This document shows positions 16,596 through 24,885 of a stretch of DNA of 64,000 nt, piece after piece. The position numbers were made by a program, and so were the translations under genes. The notes beneath the pieces are model-generated. The model was not told where the DNA came from, made no database searches, and saw only the letters and a list, made by a program, of their open reading frames with translations. The number at the start of each line of letters is the position of its first letter. Position 1 is the first letter of the stretch. Origin of the DNA: Paenibacillus sp. JJ-223 (GTDB lineage: Bacteria; Bacillota; Bacilli; Paenibacillales; Paenibacillaceae); the NCBI RefSeq assembly GCF_927798175.1, contig NZ_CAKMMP010000022.1, forward strand, positions 1 through 64,000, read 5' to 3'.

Positions 16596-16770
16596 GTTCC
16601 GAGTAAATTAAAAAACGCAAGAAAACGAAGATAACTAAAAACAGGTCAATTACGGTAGTATCTGACCATAATCAACCTGTTCAATGTAACGGAATAGCGT
16701 TATTTAGGGTATAAAATTCAAGCATTAATGTGCTTACAAACGAAATGTAGAATCTTTATTCGGGTATTAC
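16596..16770. repeat. Intergenic repeat with hairpin, near-complete copy
   Basis: A gttccgagtaaattaaaaaacgcaag lead-in, then aacaggtcaattacggt / accataatcaacctgtt (16640-16682), cggaatagcgttattta, taatgtgcttacaa and cgggtattacatggg. The hairpin is followed by TTTTTAG on the minus strand. It separates the immunity gene at 16910 from the toxin at 14552. Confidence 0.75.
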
Positions 16771-16909
16771 ATGGGATAAGTCTGCTTGGCTCAGAGCCCA
16801 ATACACTCCCTACTTGGTGGGGTCCATCCATCAACAGCTGATACAGAGAGAACAGGGATAAAGAAACCATAGCACTGGCGGCTATTTCACTATTTCCTCA
16901 CTTCAATAT

Positions 16910-17353
16910 TTACATTTTACTGTTTTGGATTCTGAAGTCAATTTCACAAATTGCCTCTTGAGCAGCTTCCTTTATCTCATCATCATTGTAGTTCAGATAT
17001 TTTTCTAGTAGCTGTCTGTACTCCTTTTTACCTGAAAACCCCAGAAAGGTCAAAACGTACGTCAAATGATCTTTTCTGAATTTTGACATATAAGGTAACA
17101 ATATATCAAAAGAAACCTCTGTCCCTACATTTTGATAAACCAAAGCGTTATTCACAGCATTTAATAGACTTTCTTTCACCGAAATACCAATTTCTCGAAC
17201 TATAAATGATAACATTAAATTAACTGCAGCAATTAATTCTTCTCTCTCTAGGCTGCCATATTCGATAATGTCCCCTATCTCACTAATCTTATTTTTTTGT
17301 TCTAATTCAGTTTTCAAAGTGAATATATGATTTATTTTTTCAACTAAATTCAT
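16910..17353 (-). CDS. HEAT-like putative immunity protein
   Basis: A 147-residue all-helical protein with paired helices: REELIAAVNLMLSFIVREIG, SVKESLLNAVNNALVYQ, DHLTYVLTFLGFSGKKEYR, EIKEAAQEAICEIDF. The spacing suggests HEAT or Armadillo-like repeats, as in several immunity proteins (also 33022 here). The Met at 17353 has GAGGGGGATATCT before it; the first Met at 17371 lacks such a site. Its toxin was lost, because an IS630 relic lies immediately upstream. Confidence 0.55.
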   Translation of the reverse strand: MNLVEKINHIFTLKTELEQKNKISEIGDIIEYGSLEREELIAAVNLMLSFIVREIGISVKESLLNAVNNALVYQNVGTEVSFDILLPYMSKFRKDHLTYVLTFLGFSGKKEYRQLLEKYLNYNDDEIKEAAQEAICEIDFRIQNSKM

Positions 17354-17404
17354 AGATATCCCCCTCATCATTCTTTAATATTCGGGATCTTTAACGCTCT
17401 GACA

Positions 17405-17790
17405 ATGTACCTACGGTTTCCCCCTTTACCCAGGTATATAGTTGTTGGGCTCTATCTTCACTGCCTACATTTCCTATGTTGGAAATACCTGTATCTCTCC
17501 GCCTATCCAAGTGGAAAAATCGCCTTGATCTTGGACAATAGCCGGATTCATCACGCTACGGAGTTACAGCCTTTCTTGAAGAAACATCCGCGTATGCAGT
17601 TGGTGTTTTCACCCCCTTACAGCCCAAACTTAAATCCAGTTGAAGGGTTATGAGTGTGGCTCAAAGCGGACATTGTAAACAACGTTTTCTTTGACAAATT
17701 TTATAAAATCAGGCTTTATGTGAGTCAATTATGAAGAGAATTAATCAGTATCCGATGGAAATGATTGATCGTCTGCTTGTCAGGTTATGA
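17405..17790 (+). pseudogene. IS630-family transposase remnant
   Basis: Plus strand: GKIALILDNSRIHHATELQP, then QLVFSPPYSPNLNPVEGL, and after a stop WLKADIVNNVFFDKFYK. DNxxxHH and PPYSPxLNPVE are the catalytic D and E blocks of the IS630/DDE_3 transposase. The N-terminal half is missing. From 17791 to 17922 nothing is visible. Confidence 0.8.
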
Positions 17791-17922
17791 TCTTAATTGC
17801 GGTTTATATATCAATGAGTCTACTATTAAATAGATAAATTTTCCCTTCGATATAATGAAGACAATTTTAATTAGACTCTGGCGCCTGAACAATCGACTCA
17901 GAATAATTCGTCGTTGTCCAAC

Positions 17923-18426
17923 TTAAATCGGATTATCCGGATATTCTTCTATATACCTGTTTATTAATCCTCTCATCTCTTCATCCTCTGGTAAATTACC
18001 CAAATATTTATATTCCCAAATAAGCAACTGATCATCAAAACTATAATTCGTATCAAACCAATTTGTATAATCATAATGAATCTTGAATTTACCATTCCTA
18101 CTAAGCGATAATGTGAATGAATACCAAGGTTCTTGTTCATTTTCTATAAAAGTCTTTCTTAGTTTTTCACTTAATTCGAGTAGAATTCTGCCTTTAATTT
18201 TATTTCGTTCTTTATAATTATCATAATAGTAAGGGATTTCTAAACTATATTTAAAATTTTGCACATCCTCAGGTGTGTTATAAAAAAAGTAAGTCCCTCC
18301 ACCTGTTTCAGAAATTTGAGCATAGAAATAAAACGTTTCCCATTCTTCTGGAATCATTTCATTCACTGTTTCAGCTATTCGATTATAAATTCGATTCATT
18401 TCTTTTTCTATACTCAACGAAATCAA
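17923..18426 (-). CDS. YezG-family (DUF600) immunity protein
   Basis: 167 residues: KEMNRIYNRIAETVNEMIPEEW, FYFYAQISETGGGTYFFY, WYSFTLSLSRNGKFKIHYDY, and LLIWEYKYLGNLPEDEE near the end. This is the YezG/DUF600 layout, known as antitoxin to DNA/RNA non-specific endonuclease toxins of LXG and related proteins. It overlaps the toxin end at 18423 by four bases (ATGA), so it is translationally coupled. The second YezG-type gene lies at 19920. Confidence 0.8.
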   Translation of the reverse strand: MISLSIEKEMNRIYNRIAETVNEMIPEEWETFYFYAQISETGGGTYFFYNTPEDVQNFKYSLEIPYYYDNYKERNKIKGRILLELSEKLRKTFIENEQEPWYSFTLSLSRNGKFKIHYDYTNWFDTNYSFDDQLLIWEYKYLGNLPEDEEMRGLINRYIEEYPDNPI

Positions 18427-18957
18427 CCTCCGACTTGATTTTTAATTGTTTTTTGTACTGGCTTCTTTCCTTCAATTTGATAAGTTACCTCAAAGGAGTC
18501 TGGTCTCATGGAGGTCCCTGAATAAACCGGTTCAATCTTTACAGTAACTTTTTTCGGAGGTGTCTCACTCAAAGCCTCTGCCCACTTAGACTCCATATTA
18601 TACCATTCCCCACCAGAGCGGTTAATTTGGCTAATTTGTGGAACCAAGTTGTCAATATCCTTTGGACCTTTAAACTGTGCTCCTATCAAGTGTCCACCAT
18701 CGTCATCAGGTAACCTACCTTGCCCTTTCCCTACCGTCCTCTGGGCATATTCACTTCGGTCTCCTTTACCAAGCACAAGTGCCCCTTCACATTCAATAAC
18801 ACGCCCTTGACTATCCGTACGATAAGTATACCCATCTGGTGATGTGTATTCTATATTTGGTTTTAAAACTTTTTTTCTATTTTTTCTTGTAAAATGATCA
18901 CCATACTTAACTGTTTCATAGACTATTGGTGGCGGTTTAACAGCTTGTCCCGTCCCC
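18423..18957 (-). pseudogene. Orphan Endonuclease_NS_2-type toxin tip (copy 2)
   Basis: The open frame from about 18957 reads PPIVYETVKYGDHFTRK, VLKPNIEYTSPDGYTYRTD, SQGRVIECEG, LPDDDGGHLIGAQFKGP, DIDNLVPQISQINR and a C-terminal DSFEVTYQIEGKKP. The D-G-G-H-L...N block is the His/Asn centre of DNA/RNA non-specific endonucleases. It aligns with the toxin of the spike at 20400. A GTG at 18776 is the only internal start, and the true domain has no start of its own. Its upstream edge is the junction cccgtcccctatg (18950-18962). Displaced, probably silent. Confidence 0.75.
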
Positions 18958-19021
18958 TATGTTGTAAAGCTAATCTATTGAAAAGTAACGGTGGTTGCTA
19001 GAATACTAGCAATACCACCTG

Positions 19022-19725
19022 TCAGCTCGCTTGTTTTTCTACTTGTTCGGGGAGACGAAACGCTGTCTTGTGCTTCATCATGCCGTAAATAATGTTGACT
19101 AGTCTCCGCATCACACATACCAATGCTTGCGTTGGTGTTTTGCCTTCTTCTTTCTTGCGGTTGAAGTATTCGTAAAACAGTGGATTACGTGGTTTCTTGC
19201 TACCTTTTGAAACTTGTACCTGCTGGACAGCTAGGTTATAAAACAAACCATGAAGTATCCGATTACCCTGTCTGCTTTTTTGGTTCGTACCTTTGCCGCC
19301 GGAACTGAAATTGACAGGGGCTATCCCTGCAAAACGTGCCAGTTTATCTGCGCTGGCAAAACGGCTAATGTCGCCTATTTCTGCCACTAGAGAAGATGCC
19401 GTTACCAAATCTATGCCTGGCATCGTTTCTAGTTGGTAGTCTAGCCGTTTCATCATACCTTGCAGTTCGCCTTCTACATATTCGATTTCCTTCTTGTTGA
19501 ACTGTATGTCCCGCATATGGCTCTTGATTAGAAAATCTCGTTGTTCCTGATAGCTTCTGGTTGTGTCTCCATCTGCATGCACGAGTGCCAGTATTTCTTC
19601 TGCCTTCCTTGTCGAACACGCATTGTTACTTGATCCTGGGCAATAGACCCCACTTCTTTTTCTACTTCCTGTGCTAGTTGCTGGTTCTTCAACTCTTCTG
19701 CCACTACCTGTTCACGTTTTGCCAT
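19022..19725 (-). pseudogene. IS110-family transposase, N-terminal half deleted
   Basis: The ATG at 19725 opens MAKREQVVAEELKNQQ, then the DEDD/RuvC part is lost. The frame at 19022-19582 carries the C-terminal Transposase_20 domain: MPGIDLVTASSLVAEIGDI, RFASADKLARFAGIAPV, KGTNQKSRQGNRILHGLF, and KTPTQALVCVMRRLVNIIYG, including the catalytic-Ser region. It cannot transpose. Its non-coding left end is retained at 19738-19905. Confidence 0.8.
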
Positions 19726-19737
19726 TGGTTACATCCT

Positions 19738-19905
19738 CCTTTGATTTTGGGCATGCAAAAAAAGCTCATTCCTACTCATGGTTCAAGTGGGAAAGAGCTT
19801 TTGAAAGTTTATCAAGTGTTTGAATTATTTAGTGTTTGGTTTGTTGGTTGTATTGTACGATCTTGCTTCTAAAATGTAAACCCGAGATATAGCCTAAATT
19901 TTTTC
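19738..19905 (-). ncRNA. IS110 left-end non-coding region, possible bridge-RNA relic
   Basis: About 165 bases upstream of the transposase. They include a potential hairpin, aagctcattcctac ... gtgggaaagagctt, and a conserved tttatcaagtgtttgaatt block. Near-identical DNA occurs at 37790-37935 and a diverged copy at 42135-42265, without transposase. IS110-group elements encode their guide (bridge) RNA in this left end. The RNA here is inferred only. Confidence 0.35.
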
Positions 19906-19919
19906 AAACCTAAAGTGTA

Positions 19920-20387
19920 CTACCCTTGTGACTTAATCTCTTCAAACCATTGTTCGAATATATCGTCTGGAAGTAATTCATCATCATTTGAATATACCAG
20001 ATCATATTTAAAATTTGCCGCTAAACTATTTTTTTCAACGTTGTAATGTAATTTCATTTCAGTCGGCATCTCTCGTCTGAAAGCTTTACAAACCTCATGA
20101 ATTTTCTTTAGATCCTCGGTGCCAATATCTAAGAGCCCTAATTGTCTATCCCTTGAAACATCATAGTTATATTCTGGTGTACCATTTACTACTTTAACGG
20201 CATCGTTAATCTTATGCTTTAGTACAAATGTCTTATTAATCCTATAAAACACATTAAAATAATAGGCCTCTGGTTCATAAGAACAATATAAATAAATATC
20301 ATCTGCTTTGCGATCTACGTACTCCAAACATGTAGATACCATGTCAGCCTGCAACTCTGAAAAGTAATCTTCAAAACTCTTAGTCAA
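19920..20387 (-). CDS. YezG-family (DUF600) immunity protein of spike A
   Basis: 155 residues: SFEDYFSELQADMVSTCLEY, DDIYLYCSYEPEAYYFNVFY, LLDIGTEDLKKIHEVCKAFR, MPTEMKLHYNVEKNSLAANF, and a C-terminal DDIFEQWFEEIKSQG. The fold order matches YezG/DUF600 antitoxins. It starts 12 bases after the endonuclease toxin at 20400, with an AAGGAGAG site, and is expected to bind and block that nuclease in the producer. It is the only immunity gene directly coupled to spike A. Confidence 0.8.
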   Translation of the reverse strand: MTKSFEDYFSELQADMVSTCLEYVDRKADDIYLYCSYEPEAYYFNVFYRINKTFVLKHKINDAVKVVNGTPEYNYDVSRDRQLGLLDIGTEDLKKIHEVCKAFRREMPTEMKLHYNVEKNSLAANFKYDLVYSNDDELLPDDIFEQWFEEIKSQG

Positions 20388-20399
20388 TAGAATCTCTCC

Positions 20400-23300
20400 T
20401 TAATTTTTTATAACAAGCTTATCAATAGCTCCATCAATTTCATAAATTACTTCAAATTCTGTAGGTCTAGGATTCTCGCCGTCATACTTAATTTTAACCT
20501 CAACCTTTACATTTTTGTTGTTTTTTAATGCTTTTGCCCATTTGTTTTCAAGTTTTTTATATTTGCTTAAATTTACTTCACTTGATTGCGAAACAAGGTT
20601 GTCTAAATCAGGAGAACCGCCGAACCTATCCCCTGCCAAGTGACCTGCATGGTCGCCAGGCTGCTTACCTGGTGTATTTGCAGCATGCGGTAATCGTTCA
20701 TCTCTTGTAGTCAATTTTAAATCATCAGCAGTAAATTTTTCAATTCTCCCCATATGATCCGTTTCGTAGTCATATTGGTGCTCACCAGCTTTATATTTCA
20801 CATTCGGTTTTAGCTTACCTGCATCGTCAAATGGATTATCAACATGAGTCTTATTAGGAGCTTTAGGCGTCCCCTCAGTGGCTCCAGAGTCATCCTTTGG
20901 CTTATTGTTATTCGGATTCACTTTAGGTTTCTCTGACTGGGAGGATTCCGGCGTTTTCGAATCAGCTTGCTGTTTACTCTTATCCGTCTTCTTCGGTGCA
21001 GAAGACTTCCATGAGTTCACCTCATTCGGCGGACCATTTTGGCTGGGTTTATTGTTCGACGTTGTATTGTTTTTCGGCGTTGTTGCCGTCTCTGACTCAC
21101 TAGTTTTAGATGAAGGCGTGCGACTCGTATTATTGCTCTCCGACTCGGATGCATTCTTTGCTGGTTTAGGAGGTGACTCTGATTCATTTTCATTTGGTTT
21201 GTTCTTCGACGTCATGTTGTTTTTCGGCGGTGTCGTCGTGTCTGACTCACTTGTTTTTGACGAAGGCGTCCGACTCGTATTATTACTCTCCGATTCGGAT
21301 GCATTCTTTGCTGGTTTAGGGGGTGATCCCGATTCGCTATTGGTAACTTTTCCTGCTGGCTTTTTGATGCTCCCTACTCGATTTCCCGTACCTTCTTCTT
21401 TAGACCAAAAGTACCCAGGTACGATCCTGATAACCGAGTGGTCTTCCCAGTACTTCTTGCCAAAGTTCTTCACCCCAGTGATCATCGTACTCGTCACACT
21501 GGTTTTTGTACCTGTACTAGGTATAGCCTTCGATCCAGACAATGCCTTGTTAAGCTGTGCTCCTGATACTCCCTTGGCACCATACACGCTGCCTACCATC
21601 ATTTGAAGTCCAGAAAAAGCTTGATTTACCTTCAGCCAAGTTATCATCATTTTAGCATATTCTTCGCTAACCGGTCTTCCAGAAAAAGGCTGTTTCCCTT
21701 GCTCAAGATCATCAATCTGCATCTGATAGAGATCCACAACAGGTTCTACCGGGTATGGGCCTTGTAACAAGGGACCCATGTCTATCTTCCCTTTATCCTT
21801 CTGGTACGCCTGCAAAGCAGCCTGATCCGTAACTCCCTGCTCATTAACAGGCAACCACAATCGCCATTGTGAGTTGTACACCAGACGATAACCCGGATCT
21901 GCGGGTTCTGGTGGCGCAGAAGCTTTAACCCACTTCTCCCGAATATACGGCGGAACCTCATAATAAGCAGCGCTCATCTCGGTGCTCTGTTGCAACAGTT
22001 TCTTGACCCAATCCGTAGGGGACGTGGCCATCGTGAGCTCTCGGGCAGCCGTCAGCATTTTACCAAGCATCATCGCCTTGGCATCGTTCTCCTGTTGTTG
22101 CAACTCAACAAATCCGCTTGTGAGACGATCAAGCAAATTCTGTGCGGAAGGCCTGAATGACCCTGTTTTGGGGATGGCCCCAATGACGCCTGCCGCCGCA
22201 GCCGCCATTCCCACCGCTTGAGCGGCAACAGCAGCTCCTACCAGTGCACCTACGATCGGTATCATGCCAGCAACAGCGAGCGCTGCTCCAAACAACGAAC
22301 CTGCCTTGGGGTTGGTCGTCGATGCTTGCGTTGCCGCGGCGGCTTCTGCGGCTGCAGCAGCCTGGGCCGCTTCATACTCCTCGATCGGCATTAACGGCGG
22401 CTCCGGCTCTGGCGGCAAATCTGTTACATGCACAGGCGCTTTGTTGCTGCCTTCCTGCTGAATCACGCTCCCCCGAACATTCGCTTCTCCGTCCAATATG
22501 AAGCTGCCTCCGCCGCCAAGCAGCCAGATCGCTTCCGGTGCCGTAGCTTCGATCTGTCCAGCTTTAAATGTAATATTGCTTCCCTGAATGGACAGGTTTC
22601 CCGGACTTTCCAGGATTACACCCTGGTCGTTCAAGGTGATCGTCATCCCCGATCCGGCTTGCAGCGTAACCTCCTCAGGCGACATACCGATGGAGCTTCC
22701 AGCAGGATGCCCCCACACCTTATGATCCGATCCACCGCTGACAGATCGCTTCCCCTCAGGAACAGCATGGCGGATGTATGCTCCGGACTCCCGGCTCCCC
22801 GGAAAATAGAGTTCCACCGTATCCCCGATTTCCGGCATGATGTACAACCCGCTATGTCCTTCAGCCGCATAAGCCGGAGCGATCGGATAGGGGCAGGCCG
22901 CCCCTTGCGTCATAGGGCCTTCGTCCATCGGCAATGAAAGCTGAACATGATCGTGAATGACACGAACCACCTCACCGTATAAGGACAAGCCAATCAGGTC
23001 CGACAAGTCGCAGCGCGGAACGCGAATCTGATCCTCGGGAACCATGCGATAGGTGGTCATCAACAGACCCGATTCCAGACGGGAATATGCATACACGACG
23101 GTTAGCTCCCTGCCATCGGGAAGCTCAACCTTGTCTCCGAGTGCATAGGTCTCGGAACTTTCCATGGTATATTGTAATACGCCTTGCGTGCCTTTCGGCC
23201 CACGGATGATATAACGATGCTCTACATCGGAGCCATGCCAATCCATTCCGCCCAGCTCTTTGCGAACCTGGTAAGGCTGGTCCTCCGGCCACTTCCACAA

Positions 23301-23897
23301 CTTGCCTACCGGCAAACCGATAAAGAGCTTGGGAGACGCTGCCGTAATCTCGGGCACCAACACTGTGCCGAACCTTGAGGCGAGCCGGCGCAGGAACATC
23401 CAATCGGTCTCCTTATATTGTAAAACAAGGTGGCTTAATTTGGTATCACCAGTCACCTGATCCAGAACGTCCGAGTTCGGATAGGGTTTCATGATGAATT
23501 GGATCAGTTCTTTGAACGTCCAGCCTCTGTTTTGAAAGGCCCGTTCCTCCAGGCGAATATCCATTTGGTAGGAATTGGACATCGCCTCAAGCTCAAACCG
23601 ATAAATGCCTCCCGACAGATGAACCGTGAACGAAGTCAAGACCCCATGGAAGAGACGCCGCACGGATCTGCCGCTTTCATCGATTTGCCTGAGCACAATA
23701 GGTTCTCCCTCTGCCTGAACCCGGAGAATACCCGGTCCATCCTCTTCTGGAAGGATGCCGCTAACATATAGCTTCGCATGCTCGTTTACCTGACGGGTGA
23801 TTTGCACGTTTTCCAGCCACTGTGCACGATAAGGCCAATATAGGCGAAGTTGTTCGTATCCGATACGATCAGGCTTCTTCTCCGTGATTTCACTCAT
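20400..23897 (-). CDS. Spike A: VgrG-type spike with repeated linker and DNA/RNA non-specific endonuclease toxin
   Basis: About 1165 residues. Parts in order: gp27-like hub (about 1-310); OB-fold (about 310-400, LYIMPEIGDTVELYFPGS); beta-helical needle (415-500, repeated short strands); Ala/Gly-rich hydrophobic stretch (510-585); SAQNLLDRL domain; two 48-residue PPKPAKN/SRTPSSK linker units (855-960); NSWKSSAPKKTDK; toxin (1015-1165) with HMGRIEKFTADDL, DHAGHLAGDRFGGSPDLDN and PRPTEFEVIYEIDG. D-H-x-G-H...N is the nuclease centre. A TTG at 23903 overlaps the preceding gene, but the ATG at 23897 is more likely. G+C drops in the last third, which suggests an acquired tip. Confidence 0.85.
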   Translation of the reverse strand: MSEITEKKPDRIGYEQLRLYWPYRAQWLENVQITRQVNEHAKLYVSGILPEEDGPGILRVQAEGEPIVLRQIDESGRSVRRLFHGVLTSFTVHLSGGIYRFELEAMSNSYQMDIRLEERAFQNRGWTFKELIQFIMKPYPNSDVLDQVTGDTKLSHLVLQYKETDWMFLRRLASRFGTVLVPEITAASPKLFIGLPVGKLWKWPEDQPYQVRKELGGMDWHGSDVEHRYIIRGPKGTQGVLQYTMESSETYALGDKVELPDGRELTVVYAYSRLESGLLMTTYRMVPEDQIRVPRCDLSDLIGLSLYGEVVRVIHDHVQLSLPMDEGPMTQGAACPYPIAPAYAAEGHSGLYIMPEIGDTVELYFPGSRESGAYIRHAVPEGKRSVSGGSDHKVWGHPAGSSIGMSPEEVTLQAGSGMTITLNDQGVILESPGNLSIQGSNITFKAGQIEATAPEAIWLLGGGGSFILDGEANVRGSVIQQEGSNKAPVHVTDLPPEPEPPLMPIEEYEAAQAAAAAEAAAATQASTTNPKAGSLFGAALAVAGMIPIVGALVGAAVAAQAVGMAAAAAGVIGAIPKTGSFRPSAQNLLDRLTSGFVELQQQENDAKAMMLGKMLTAARELTMATSPTDWVKKLLQQSTEMSAAYYEVPPYIREKWVKASAPPEPADPGYRLVYNSQWRLWLPVNEQGVTDQAALQAYQKDKGKIDMGPLLQGPYPVEPVVDLYQMQIDDLEQGKQPFSGRPVSEEYAKMMITWLKVNQAFSGLQMMVGSVYGAKGVSGAQLNKALSGSKAIPSTGTKTSVTSTMITGVKNFGKKYWEDHSVIRIVPGYFWSKEEGTGNRVGSIKKPAGKVTNSESGSPPKPAKNASESESNNTSRTPSSKTSESDTTTPPKNNMTSKNKPNENESESPPKPAKNASESESNNTSRTPSSKTSESETATTPKNNTTSNNKPSQNGPPNEVNSWKSSAPKKTDKSKQQADSKTPESSQSEKPKVNPNNNKPKDDSGATEGTPKAPNKTHVDNPFDDAGKLKPNVKYKAGEHQYDYETDHMGRIEKFTADDLKLTTRDERLPHAANTPGKQPGDHAGHLAGDRFGGSPDLDNLVSQSSEVNLSKYKKLENKWAKALKNNKNVKVEVKIKYDGENPRPTEFEVIYEIDGAIDKLVIKN

Positions 23898-23899
23898 CG

Positions 23900-24334
23900 T
23901 CAAAAGTCCAATTGCTGCCCGTCATCCTCAATGACGATATCGCCGCCATACAGACACTTATGCGTACAGTGACTCAGCAGCGCAGCCTTCCCTTCCACCT
24001 TGGTATCTCCCTTTCCGTGAAGCCAAGGCATAGTCAATACAGGTACGCATGGGGCTTTCTTGACCCCATAGATGTCAACCATTGTACTTGCCGCCACTGC
24101 TGGATTCAGTGGATTGGAACAATTGCCGAATGAACCGATATGAATGCCTGGTACATAATCTTCGACCGTCATCTGTGCCTTGCCTTTAATATAAACTCCA
24201 TGGCTGAATGGAATCTTCAATCGTGTACGTTGCGTCCCGCAATTGCATTTAAGGATCGCTCCTGCAACGACGTAACCTTTGGAGGCTTCTCCAGACGTTC
24301 GAATCTGTGCCTCCTGATCTTGATTTTCCGCCAT
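23900..24334 (-). CDS. DUF4280 PAAR-like spike-tip protein A
   Basis: 144 residues: KGYVVAGAILKCNCGTQRTRL, HGVYIKGKAQMTVEDYVPG, IGSFGNCSNPLNPAV, KKAPCVPVLTMPWLHGKGD, SHCTHKCLYGGDIVIEDDGQ. Cys and His positions could bind a metal at the tip, as in PAAR proteins that cap VgrG trimers. It lies just before the spike gene it probably caps. A paralogue at 50777 shares the order and most motifs. The start at 24334 has AAAGGAGCGTTAAG before it. Confidence 0.85.
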   Translation of the reverse strand: MAENQDQEAQIRTSGEASKGYVVAGAILKCNCGTQRTRLKIPFSHGVYIKGKAQMTVEDYVPGIHIGSFGNCSNPLNPAVAASTMVDIYGVKKAPCVPVLTMPWLHGKGDTKVEGKAALLSHCTHKCLYGGDIVIEDDGQQLDF

Positions 24335-24348
24335 CTTAACGCTCCTTT

Positions 24349-24885
24349 CTAATAGGCTTGCTCCATGTCCAATGGAACCAACCGCACTCCCTTTACATCA
24401 CGGCGCAGAATGCTTTCGGCCAAAGCAAGGTTGACAATGATCACGGTTTCGCGCAGCTCCATTAATTGGAACAAGGGCGACTCCGGGAATTCCCGCTTCA
24501 GAACAATCTGCTCCAGACTTCCGTCCTTTCGCCTAAGGGTTTGAGGGGATAATACATTGGCCAATGCAGGAGGATGAATAGCCCAGTATGTCTCCTGGGT
24601 CATCCGTTCCTTGTCCGTTAATACAGTGGCCCTTCGTTGGATTCGCGGCTGGTACAACGTAAGTATTTCAAGCAGCCGATCCGATACCAGGGGCATGGGT
24701 TGTTCTAAATAATCCGTATAATCCACATGGAACCCGCCGCGCACATAAAGGTTAATGGCAGTGTGCTCACTGCCCGAATCCTGGAAAGCTTGAACCCAAG
24801 CCCTGCGCTGCAGTTCCCCAACAGGTTCCGTTTCTACCCGGTGGATCCACCTGTCATCAGCCGTTAAACGAAAGTATCGGATCAT
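24349..24885 (-). CDS. Imm11/DUF1629-like spike-module protein A
   Basis: From the Met at 24885 (GAGGGGAGACGCCG upstream) the product has 178 residues: YFRLTADDRWIHRV, PLVSDRLLEILTLYQPRIQ, ETYWAIHPPALANVL, VIIVNLALAESILRRDVKGVRL. The pattern of SDRLLEIL, YWAI and a C-terminal SILRRxxKGVRL recalls Imm11 (DUF1629) proteins, also seen as a true immunity gene at 34018. Here it is a fixed member of the spike operon, next to the PAAR gene in both copies, so an adaptor or chaperone role is more likely than immunity. Moderate confidence in the fold only. Confidence 0.5.
   Translation of the reverse strand: MIRYFRLTADDRWIHRVETEPVGELQRRAWVQAFQDSGSEHTAINLYVRGGFHVDYTDYLEQPMPLVSDRLLEILTLYQPRIQRRATVLTDKERMTQETYWAIHPPALANVLSPQTLRRKDGSLEQIVLKREFPESPLFQLMELRETVIIVNLALAESILRRDVKGVRLVPLDMEQAY

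Noticed and set aside
16640..16682. Hairpin repeats as integron attC sites
   Set aside because: The stems lack the extrahelical-base layout and box order of attC, no integrase is in view, and the T runs fit terminators better.
22244..22937. Plus-strand frames across the VgrG and Ala-rich part of spike A
   Set aside because: Shadows of a high-G+C minus-strand gene with clear domain motifs.
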